Assembly: GCA_964560565.1 (NCBI GenBank)
Contig: CAZLMF010000085.1
Location: 1-6,634 of the forward strand
DNA from: CAZLMF01 sp964560565
Lineage (GTDB): Bacteria > Bacillota > Clostridia > Oscillospirales > Ruminococcaceae
Reading direction: 5' to 3'
Length of the DNA stretch: 6,634 nt
Positions 1-5,331 of this stretch are shown here, piece by piece (the first letter of the stretch is position 1; every line of letters starts with the position of its first letter). Made by a program: the position numbers and the translations under genes. The notes below the pieces were generated by a model, which was given only the letters and a program-made list of their open reading frames with translations, had not been told where the DNA came from and ran no database searches.

Positions 1-258
1 GGTGACAATGGCGCAGCTTTCGCCGCCCAAAATACGAGCAAGGATTTCTTCGCCGCGCTCCCTTATGTTGTGCTCAAAGTAGCTTATCATAGGTTTTGCA
101 ATGTCAAAGTGGTGCAAAAGTTTTGCGGTGACACGAGTATCCTCCGCGGCGATAAAATCAACCTCGGATAGGGTTTTGATTGCCCTTGAGGTCATATCCC
201 CTAAATTGCCGATGGGAGTGCCTACCACAAAAAGCTTGCCTTTACTCTGGTTGTCCAT
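1..258 (-). CDS. rsmI: 16S rRNA (cytidine-1402-2'-O)-methyltransferase RsmI, N-terminal part
   Basis: RsmI uses S-adenosylmethionine to 2'-O-methylate C1402 in the decoding centre of 16S rRNA. Reading the minus strand from the ATG at 258-256 gives 86 uninterrupted codons to the window edge, so the C-terminal part is outside. Visible family signatures of the SAM-dependent tetrapyrrole-methylase fold are VGTPIGNLGD (residues 12-21), AAEDTR (37-42), and SYFEHN with a following RERGEEI. An in-frame TAA lies four codons upstream of the ATG and there is no other nearby start, so this start is firm. A GGAG-type ribosome binding site lies about 13 nt upstream, inside the preceding gene. The gene overlaps the end of the upstream methyltransferase gene by 17 nt in another frame, which suggests translational coupling. 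In Bacillus the order is yabB-yazA-yabC(rsmI); here the GIY-YIG gene yazA is absent from between them. Confidence 0.95.
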   Translation of the reverse strand, partial: MDNQSKGKLFVVGTPIGNLGDMTSRAIKTLSEVDFIAAEDTRVTAKLLHHFDIAKPMISYFEHNIRERGEEILARILGGESCAIVT

Positions 259-964
259 AAATGTTTCTTAGCTCCTCGCTATAAATTCCGCTATTCTCGC
301 CGTCCTCAATATATAAATGCGGCAAAATCCTCATAAAAGGTTTGCCCCCCATTACGCCTTCAAGCAAAAACAGCCACGGCTCAGTTTGAGGCGTTTTTGA
401 CACCATTCTAAGCCTTCTAGGCTCAATACCTGCGCCCCTCATTGCGCTTATCATATCCGCTAAACGCTCTGGTCGCTGGCATATACATAGCCTACCGCCA
501 AAGCGCAGCAGCCTTTTTGCCGCCTTGCATACATCGTCAGCGTTACACATTACCTCATGCCTTGCAATTTGGTCGGCAGGATTTGGCGGCAAAATGCCGC
601 TGCCTGCCCTTTTGTAAGGGGGATTGCAGGTAACAAGGGTGAGAGCGTTTGGAATACCCTCAATGGAGTTTCGCAAATCCGCACAAATAGGCGTTATTTT
701 CCCCTCAAGCTTGCAGTGGGCAACACTTTGCTCTAAAAGCTCGATTGCTTCAGGCTGAATATCCACTCCATATATTTTAGCAGGGGTTTTTTCAGGGTCC
801 TTGCACATAATCAGTGGGATAATCCCACAACCTGTGCCTAAATCGCATACTGTATCATGTTTATTATATCCTGCAAAATCCGCAAGCAGGAATGCGTCCG
901 TACCAAAGCGATGAACCTTATCCACTGCAACACTTATCTTGCTGCCAATTACCTCAAAATGCAT
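242..964 (-). CDS. trmN: tRNA1(Val) (adenine-37-N6)-methyltransferase, TrmN6/YabB family
   Basis: This is a 240-residue class I SAM-dependent N6-adenine methyltransferase; family members methylate A37 of tRNA1(Val). Sequence signs are the SAM-binding motif I DLGTGCGIIPL (residues 41-51), an acidic motif II in GVDIQ (D68), and the catalytic NPPY (114-117) typical of N6-adenine and glutamine methyltransferases. ARHE (134-137) follows, as in the YabB/YfiC group. Length matches the family. The ATG at 964-962 has AGGAGG at 974-969 with 4-nt spacing, and the stop codon of the upstream potassium transporter gene is only 14 nt before the start, so the two are almost certainly co-transcribed. Its 3' end overlaps rsmI. 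The exact tRNA target is inferred from the family; a related N6-methyltransferase with another substrate cannot be excluded. Confidence 0.88.
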   Translation of the reverse strand: MHFEVIGSKISVAVDKVHRFGTDAFLLADFAGYNKHDTVCDLGTGCGIIPLIMCKDPEKTPAKIYGVDIQPEAIELLEQSVAHCKLEGKITPICADLRNSIEGIPNALTLVTCNPPYKRAGSGILPPNPADQIARHEVMCNADDVCKAAKRLLRFGGRLCICQRPERLADMISAMRGAGIEPRRLRMVSKTPQTEPWLFLLEGVMGGKPFMRILPHLYIEDGENSGIYSEELRNIYGQPE

Positions 965-968
965 TTTT

Positions 969-974
969 CCTCCT
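969..974 (-). promoter_or_regulatory. Ribosome binding site of trmN
   Basis: A full AGGAGG on the minus strand lies 4 nt before the trmN ATG and just past the ktrB TAG stop (981-979). Ribosomes finishing ktrB could re-initiate here. Confidence 0.8.
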
Positions 975-978
975 AAAG

Positions 979-2355
979 CTATCCGATGATAATATTGCCC
1001 TCGGGAATAACTTGATTTTTCTTATTATTGCTTACCTCGTTATGCCCTATAACAATGGAGAGCAAAAGGGATACAGGCCCCACACGCCCAATAAACATTG
1101 TGAATATCAATGTCAACCTCGCAAGAAGGGTAGAAACATCAGTTATACCAACGGAGCTTCCCACCGTCGCAAAGGCGGAGGTTGACTCATATATTACGTC
1201 AATCGATGACACATTAACGCTTGTAATATCAGAGAAAAATACTACGGATGAAGTTATCATTACCACACAGGAGGACAGAATAAACACCACTAGTGCGCGG
1301 TAAACCGCCGCTTTAACGATTCTCCTGCCAAGCATCTGCGTATCTTCTCGGTTTTTAAGCACACTTATAACTGTGAAAATTATTACTGCAAGAGTCGTGA
1401 CCTTAATGCCTCCCCCCGTTGAACCGGGGGCCGCACCTATGAACATAAGACCGCTTGAAACAAGCTTTGTAGTATCATGCATGGATGCAAGGTCAAAGGA
1501 GTTAAAGCCTGCCGTTCTGAGTGTGACGGATTGGAAGAAGGAGTTTATAATCTGTTGCCAAAGGGGCATATCGCCGATAGTATCGGGGTTACTCCTCTCA
1601 AATAGCCATACAAGCACCGCACCGCCCACAATAAGTATGCCGGTCATTATCAGTACAATTCTCGTATGAAGGGTGATACGGCGTGTTTTACGGTAGTTTT
1701 TAAGGTCATACCATACCACAAAGCCAAGTCCGCCGCATATTATAAGCGCCATAATTATTAAAAATAAGTAGGGGTTGTTGTTGTATTCGGTGACACTTAG
1801 ATATTCTTGACTTCTGCCTAAAATATCAAAGCCTGCATTGCAAAAGGCGGAAATGGCAATGAAAATCGAAACGAATATGCCCTCTACTCCAAATTCGGGG
1901 ATGAACACAAATCCCAATAGCATCGCACCAATGCCCTCAAAAATAAGTGACATCATTATTACGTTTTTGACAAGTGCCCCTGCGTCATCAAAGCCCCCAC
2001 CGCCAACGGATTCCGTTGCGGTTTGAATGGAACGTAGTCCAAGCCTTTTCCCTAGCAGGAGGTTGAAAAACGCCACCAAAGTCACAAGCCCAAGCCCACC
2101 GATTTGAATAAGCAGAATTATTACCACCTGCCCAAATTCTGTCCAATGCTGATATGTATCGGCAACTATAAGCCCTGTCACACAGGTAGCGGAGGTGGCT
2201 GTAAACAGCGCATCGCTTAGGTTGGTGGTTAGACCTGCTCGTGTTGAAAACGGCAGTAAAAGCAAAATTGTACCCGCTGCAATAATAAGCGCAAAGCTCA
2301 ATACAATTACTCTTGTGGGGCTTATAAGCTTTCTTTGCTTTTTAAAAACTGGCAT
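979..2355 (-). CDS. ktrB: TrkH/KtrB-type potassium uptake channel subunit
   Basis: This 458-residue integral membrane protein translocates K+ (possibly with Na+ coupling) across the cytoplasmic membrane. It shows the four M1-P-M2 repeats of the Trk/Ktr/HKT superfamily, with filter glycines in TSATCVTG (about 54-61), SAFCNAGFD (169-177), SVTLRTAGFN (276-285) and STSAFATVGS (391-400). GAAPGSTGGGIK (307-318) is the intramembrane gating-loop signature. The conserved arginine in FIGRVGP (R424) and a C-terminal PEGNIIIG tail also fit KtrB, and the length is KtrB-like rather than the longer TrkH. The ATG at 2355-2353 has only a weak AGGT 7 nt upstream but sits about 64 nt after a good promoter, and lysine/arginine residues precede the first helix. 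KtrB normally needs the cytosolic RCK protein KtrA; no such gene is adjacent, so the partner must lie elsewhere. Downstream are trmN and rsmI. Confidence 0.93.
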   Translation of the reverse strand: MPVFKKQRKLISPTRVIVLSFALIIAAGTILLLLPFSTRAGLTTNLSDALFTATSATCVTGLIVADTYQHWTEFGQVVIILLIQIGGLGLVTLVAFFNLLLGKRLGLRSIQTATESVGGGGFDDAGALVKNVIMMSLIFEGIGAMLLGFVFIPEFGVEGIFVSIFIAISAFCNAGFDILGRSQEYLSVTEYNNNPYLFLIIMALIICGGLGFVVWYDLKNYRKTRRITLHTRIVLIMTGILIVGGAVLVWLFERSNPDTIGDMPLWQQIINSFFQSVTLRTAGFNSFDLASMHDTTKLVSSGLMFIGAAPGSTGGGIKVTTLAVIIFTVISVLKNREDTQMLGRRIVKAAVYRALVVFILSSCVVMITSSVVFFSDITSVNVSSIDVIYESTSAFATVGSSVGITDVSTLLARLTLIFTMFIGRVGPVSLLLSIVIGHNEVSNNKKNQVIPEGNIIIG

Positions 2356-2425
2356 TATAAATACCTGATTTCATATATATTTTAAGTTATTTGTAGACTT
2401 TAATCAACGCTTTTCCTTACAAGCA

Positions 2426-2454
2426 ATTATGCCACTCTAATTCATAGGTGTCAA
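2426..2454 (-). promoter_or_regulatory. Sigma-A-type promoter of the ktrB-trmN-rsmI operon
   Basis: On the minus strand TTGACA (2454-2449, perfect -35) is followed after 17 nt by CATAAT (2431-2426, five of six matches to the -10). Transcription would start near 2419, giving a 5' leader of roughly 64 nt before ktrB. That is too short for a ydaO-type c-di-AMP riboswitch, which is a known regulator of some potassium transporter genes. Confidence 0.75.
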
Positions 2455-2516
2455 GCGTATAGTTGTGTATTAAACTGTACGATTACTGCAATTACTAAAA
2501 GTATTACCTTGTAATG
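2455..2516. promoter_or_regulatory. Spacer between divergent promoters, possible operator region
   Basis: The 62 bp separating the two divergent -35 boxes is AT-rich and contains three loosely spaced ATTAC units (ATTACT at 2482 and 2491, ATTAC at 2503) and a short palindrome TACTAAAAGTA. These could be regulator contacts, but nothing matches an operator I recognise and chance is a fair explanation in such AT-rich DNA. Confidence 0.2.
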
Positions 2517-2545
2517 TTGAAAATTTATCAATTTGCTGATATAAT
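2517..2545 (+). promoter_or_regulatory. Sigma-A-type promoter of the rmd-like gene
   Basis: TTGAAA (2517-2522) and a perfect TATAAT (2540-2545) are separated by 17 nt. The expected transcript start is near 2552, leaving a leader of about 50 nt with a GGAGG ribosome binding site at 2589-2593, 9 nt from the ATG. Confidence 0.75.
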
Positions 2546-2602
2546 TGGGTTGTAAGGACTTCATAGATGCAAATTTTGCAGTTTATATGGAGGTATTGAC
2601 GG

Positions 2603-3535
2603 ATGAAAGCGCTTTTAATAGGAATAAACAGCTTTCTTGGTATGCATTTAAGCAAATGGCTTGTGGCTTCGGGGGACGAAGTCTACGGCACTGTAAATGA
2701 GGGGCAGTATAACGGAGTGGCAGTCAAAAGGGTTTACCGTGCTGACACTACTTCTATGCCCGATCTCGAGCGAGTGGTAGCAAGGGTTTGCCCTGATGTG
2801 ATTTACCACATTGCAGGGGTTTCCTCCACCGCCTGCTCATGGATGAAGCCTAGCCTTACCTTTGACGTTAACGTAGCAGGCACTATTAACCTTTTAAACT
2901 GCGTGGCACGCCACTGCAAATCCGCAACTGTTCTCCTTGTAGGCACAAGCGAGCAATACGGCATAGTAGAAAGAGAGAACTGCCCAATAGCAGAGGACTT
3001 TCCGCAAAGACCTAACAGCCCCTATGCAATCAGCAAGCATACACAAGAACAGCTAGGCGCACTATACAAGCAAGCATATGATATAAAAATAGTCATGACA
3101 CGCACCTTTAACCTTATTGGAGCTTACCAGCAAATCGGCTACGAAGCACTGGATATTTGCAAGCAGATTTCAAACGCCGAAAAGGGGCTCGCCCAAGGAG
3201 TGATAAGGGTGGGAGATGCCTCCATTATACGGGATTATACTGATGTAAGGGATGCCGTAAAGCTATACCGCCTACTTGCGCTCAATGGTCGCTGCGGTGA
3301 GGTTTATAATGTCGGCAGCGGCAAAGGTCACTCAGTAAAAGAGATTGCCGATATGGTTTTCCCCTTTGCAAGCTGCAAAGTTGCGCTTCATGAGGACCAA
3401 AGCAAGAGAAAAGCCGATACTATTCCTGTTTCCTATGCTGATATGAGCAAAGCAAAAAATGAGTTTAATTGGTCACCACAGATACCAATTAAGCAAAGCT
3501 TAGAGGACACCCTTAACTTTTTTAGGCATAGATAG
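2603..3535 (+). CDS. NAD(P)-dependent nucleotide-sugar reductase/epimerase, GDP-4-keto-6-deoxymannose reductase-like
   Basis: A 310-residue extended short-chain dehydrogenase/reductase. The N-terminal Rossmann motif reads GINSFLG (7-13), with serine where the middle glycine of GxxGxxG is usual. The active site has TSE (115-117) and YAISK (141-145), i.e. the catalytic Tyr141/Lys145 pair. RTFNLIG (167-173), RDYTDVRDAV (210-219) and GEVYNVGSG (232-240) resemble Rmd and related GDP-mannose-family enzymes more than RmlB or GalE. Rmd reduces GDP-4-keto-6-deoxymannose to GDP-rhamnose, so a cytoplasmic role in making an activated deoxysugar for surface glycans is likely, but substrate is inferred and the TSE triplet also resembles dehydratases. 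The start is supported by GGAGG 9 nt upstream and a promoter. It appears monocistronic: no glycan gene or GDP-mannose dehydratase lies beside it, and its end faces a decayed insertion sequence 30 bp away. Confidence 0.82.
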   Translation: MKALLIGINSFLGMHLSKWLVASGDEVYGTVNEGQYNGVAVKRVYRADTTSMPDLERVVARVCPDVIYHIAGVSSTACSWMKPSLTFDVNVAGTINLLNCVARHCKSATVLLVGTSEQYGIVERENCPIAEDFPQRPNSPYAISKHTQEQLGALYKQAYDIKIVMTRTFNLIGAYQQIGYEALDICKQISNAEKGLAQGVIRVGDASIIRDYTDVRDAVKLYRLLALNGRCGEVYNVGSGKGHSVKEIADMVFPFASCKVALHEDQSKRKADTIPVSYADMSKAKNEFNWSPQIPIKQSLEDTLNFFRHR

Positions 3536-3556
3536 GAGTAAATAAATGTAGGTTTG

Positions 3557-4219
3557 TCAATGATATGTTACACCGAGGGATAAAAAATCGAGGAGAACTT
3601 TTTTAGGGGATTGCCATTTAAGCGGACGCATAGGGAAGTTGTTATAGTTACGGCTGTGAACAGCCAGTTGAGCCTTAAAATCCTTGAAGGAATAGAAACT
3701 GTGGGTCGCATAAAAGTATTCATCAATTGCGGTATATTGGTAGTATTTTTCACCCTGAGCTGTGCCAACGATGCACGCAGAAGGTACATGCTTCACATCT
3801 ACTTGAACCCTTTGCCCCGGATAATACATGAGTTCATAAGGCTTTGGTATGTACTTGGGATTGGGGGGCTTGACTGCCATTTCGCCTTGTTTTCAAAGCA
3901 CCCGGTAAAGCCCTGTGATGGATCTGCCATACCCGCGCTGGCGCAGCTTCACCCAAAATACCACTAGCCCTGCATTTGGATTGCGGCGACGCATGTCCTT
4001 AATAAGCTTCAGTTCCTGGTCGGTATGCTGATTCGGATGATGGTGTGGTCGGCGTGAGCGGTCGCAAAGCGACTGCAAGGTACCGTCGTAACGCTTTCTC
4101 CATCGATAGATATATTGCCGGTTGGTATGGTATTTAATCGCTGCTTTTGTTACCCCATGTTTTAACGAATATTCAATTAGGGATTGCCTAAACCTCATTG
4201 TTTGTGTTATATTATTCAT
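3557..4219 (-). pseudogene. Transposase pseudogene: HTH domain, in-frame TGA, deleted DDE core
   Basis: One continuous minus-strand reading frame of 220 codons with a single internal stop. Residues 1-108 (from the ATG at 4219) are a basic helix-turn-helix region with RQYIYRWRKRYDG and an arginine-rich linker, of the type that binds IS ends. The TGA at 3895-3893 falls exactly in frame with the remainder (KQGE, then MAVKPP), probably a CGA-to-TGA change. The second half holds the start of the rve/DDE domain, with GQRVQVDVK supplying the likely first catalytic Asp (about residue 141). It then jumps from TAIDEY directly to FYATHSFYSF, which in relatives I recall lies after the second Asp (TDNG) and the Glu (KVERSHR). 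Two of three catalytic residues are therefore gone and the protein cannot be active. A weakly spaced AGGAGG (4239-4234) precedes the start by 14 nt. The frame runs out through the left inverted repeat and stops in flanking DNA. Confidence 0.9.
3566..3587 (+). repeat. Terminal inverted repeat of the IS, transposase 3' end
   Basis: TGTTACACCGAG followed by GGATAAAAAA matches the repeat at 4295-4315 at about 18 of 22 positions with one gap. On the minus strand it also encodes the C-terminal residues FLSLGVT of the transposase. Confidence 0.8.
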
Positions 4220-4263
4220 AGCGAGTAGGATAGCCTCCTGTCTGTTTTGTGTCGTAACTCAAC

Positions 4264-4317
4264 TGTAACACAGGCTTTCCCTATTCGCTACTATTTTTTT
4301 ATCCGAGATGTAACACA
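4264..4317 (+). repeat. Subterminal direct repeat TGTAACACA at one IS end
   Basis: The nonamer TGTAACACA occurs at 4264-4272 and again at 4309-4317, 45 bp apart; the outer copy spans the IS boundary by two bases. The inner copy may be a second transposase-binding site. The outer copy is also part of a 15-bp palindrome AGATGTAACACATCT (4306-4320). Confidence 0.5.
4295..4315 (-). repeat. Terminal inverted repeat of the IS, transposase 5' end
   Basis: Read inward on the minus strand this is TGTTACATCTCGG followed by ATAAAAAA, the partner of the 3566-3587 repeat. It lies about 75 bp upstream of the transposase ATG. Confidence 0.8.
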
Positions 4318-4335
4318 TCTATTGTAATCCTACAA

Positions 4336-4351
4336 CAGTAGCAAGCTACTG
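4336..4351. promoter_or_regulatory. Perfect palindrome upstream of the coaX promoter
   Basis: CAGTAGC-AA-GCTACTG is a perfect inverted repeat with 7-bp arms, ending 13 bp before the -35 box of coaX. Its position suits an operator or activator site. It has no following T-tract, so it is not a terminator. No regulator is identified. Confidence 0.4.
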
Positions 4352-4364
4352 CCATCAACATCAG

Positions 4365-4394
4365 TTGACAAACTCCTCCCTACAACTGTATAAT
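4365..4394 (+). promoter_or_regulatory. Consensus promoter of the coaX-ECF unit
   Basis: Perfect TTGACA (4365-4370) and perfect TATAAT (4389-4394) are separated by 18 nt. Transcription would begin near 4401, about 55 nt before coaX. The promoter lies outside the insertion sequence, so coaX does not rely on the IS for expression. Confidence 0.85.
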
Positions 4395-4455
4395 TAAATA
4401 ATAAATAATTATGAAACAAAAAATAAGAAAGACAATTGAAAGGGTAGGTTAAGCA

Positions 4456-5226
4456 ATGGTATTTACTGTTGATATTGGCAACACTAATATAGTGCTTGGC
4501 GCCTTTGACGGCGATGAGCTTTCCTTTGAGTCCCGCATTTCCACAGACCCCTCTAAGATGGAGGATCAATACGCTATTGAATTTTCGAATATTATTTCCC
4601 TATATGGATTCTCACCAAAGCTTTTTGACGGGGCAATAATTTCATCGGTTGTGCCCCCTTTGCTGCCCCTTATAAAAAGGGCGGTTAGGAAGCTTTTAAA
4701 CTGCAAAGTCCTTACAATAGGCCCAGGGATAAAGACAGGGCTTAACATTAAAATTGACAACCCTGCCGCTTTAGGCAGCGACCTTGTTTGCTGTGCGGTT
4801 GCGGCTATGAATAAGTACAAAATGCCCTGTGTAATCTTCGACCTTGGCACTGCCACCACCATTACCGCACTAGATGCAAACGGCGGTTTATTGGGCGGCT
4901 CGATTTATCCGGGCGTAAAGATATCCCTTGATGCCCTTTCAACCCGCACCGCACAGCTCCCCTACATCAACACTGAGCCTATCGACAGCGTAATCGGCAC
5001 AAATACCATTGAAAGTATGCGCTCAGGCATCTTATACGGAACTGCCGGCATGATAGATGGTATGGTTGAGCGTTACAGCGCAGAGCTAGGCGGCGAATGT
5101 GTCATTGTGGCAACAGGGGGCTTTGCAAATACTGTTGTACCTTATTGTAAAAGTGATATAAAGGTGGATAATACCCTACTGCTTGAGGGGTTATACCAAA
5201 TATACAAGAAAAACTGCTCAGAGTAA
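4456..5226 (+). CDS. coaX: Type III pantothenate kinase
   Basis: CoaX phosphorylates pantothenate to 4'-phosphopantothenate, the first step of coenzyme A synthesis, in the cytoplasm. Type III enzymes have an ASKHA actin-like fold and are not feedback-inhibited by CoA. The 256-residue length is standard. Motifs are DIGNTN at the N-terminus (6-11, ATP phosphate binding), GPGIKTGL (89-96), the GSD triplet with the likely catalytic base Asp109, DLGTATT (129-135), GGSIYPG (147-153), and VATGGFA (218-224). The ATG at 4456 starts directly at the conserved N-terminal strand; the ribosome binding site is modest (AGGG at 4441 or AGG at 4446). It has its own consensus promoter and is followed 105 nt later by a vitamin-type ECF transporter S component in the same direction, consistent with shared use of pantothenate. 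Confidence 0.96.
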   Translation: MVFTVDIGNTNIVLGAFDGDELSFESRISTDPSKMEDQYAIEFSNIISLYGFSPKLFDGAIISSVVPPLLPLIKRAVRKLLNCKVLTIGPGIKTGLNIKIDNPAALGSDLVCCAVAAMNKYKMPCVIFDLGTATTITALDANGGLLGGSIYPGVKISLDALSTRTAQLPYINTEPIDSVIGTNTIESMRSGILYGTAGMIDGMVERYSAELGGECVIVATGGFANTVVPYCKSDIKVDNTLLLEGLYQIYKKNCSE

Positions 5227-5243
5227 TCCGTTATTAGTCTACG

Positions 5244-5266
5244 TTGCAAATTGCGAGCAATTGCAA
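5244..5266 (+). promoter_or_regulatory. Hairpin 1 in the coaX-ECF intergenic leader
   Basis: TTGCAAATTGC-GA-GCAATTGCAA forms near-complete 10-bp arms with one bulged A; the closing pair probably opens to give a CGAG tetraloop. No T-run follows, so it is not a rho-independent terminator. It starts 17 nt after the coaX stop and could be an mRNA processing or stabilising element. Confidence 0.5.
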
Positions 5267-5291
5267 GGCGGATTGATATAAAATTTATTGC

Positions 5292-5319
5292 GCTGTATCC
5301 GCTTAAGCGGAATAGCAGC
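5292..5319 (+). promoter_or_regulatory. Hairpin 2 abutting the ECF ribosome binding site
   Basis: The core TCCGC-TTAA-GCGGA is extended by TA/TA and GCTG/CAGC with small bulges, giving about 11 base pairs. Its 3' arm ends one nucleotide before the AGGAGG (5321-5326) of the next gene, so folding could tune translation initiation. I recognise no riboswitch class. Confidence 0.5.
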
Positions 5320-5331
5320 AAGGAGGAAATA

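Larger units (their letters stand above)
3566..4315 (-). mobile_element. Decayed, internally deleted insertion sequence (IS481/IS3-superfamily-like)
   Basis: The element is bounded by imperfect terminal inverted repeats starting TGTTACA at both ends (3566 inward, 4315 inward) and contains one minus-strand transposase pseudogene. At 750 bp it is shorter than expected for an intact copy, because the middle of the transposase gene is missing. No matching target-site duplication is visible (left flank ...AATGATA, right flank CATCTAT...), which suggests an old insertion, flank divergence, or a later rearrangement. It sits between the rmd-like gene and the promoter of coaX, leaving both units intact. 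The family assignment rests on the helix-turn-helix plus rve-type domain order and on my memory of similar Clostridial transposases, so it is less sure than the IS call itself. Confidence 0.85.

Noticed and set aside
2356..2425. c-di-AMP (ydaO) or K+-sensing riboswitch in the ktrB leader
   Set aside because: The predicted leader is only about 64 nt, AT-rich, and lacks obvious conserved helices; a ydaO element needs well over 100 nt.
2470..2655. Minus-strand 61-codon frame across the divergent promoter region
   Set aside because: It overlaps the well-supported promoter and start of the rmd-like gene on the other strand and shows no recognisable protein features.
3536..3610. Terminator for the rmd-like gene
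   Set aside because: No GC-rich hairpin with a T-tract is visible after 3535; the A-run at 3582-3587 belongs to the IS inverted repeat.
3611..3967. Plus-strand open frame of 118 codons across the IS
   Set aside because: It lies antisense to the recognisable transposase sequence, has no ribosome binding site or family signature, and is a shadow frame.
3560..4320. Target-site duplication flanking the IS
   Set aside because: Flanks ...AATGATA and CATCTAT... share no direct repeat of useful length next to the inverted repeats.
5244..5319. Rho-independent terminator between coaX and the ECF gene
   Set aside because: Neither hairpin is followed by a T-run, so read-through into the ECF gene is expected.
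5251..5331. Upstream TTG start extending the ECF S component by 27 residues
   Set aside because: The ATG at 5332 has an ideal AGGAGG 5 nt upstream and begins at the usual basic N-terminus; the extension is a hydrophilic read-through of the hairpin leader.
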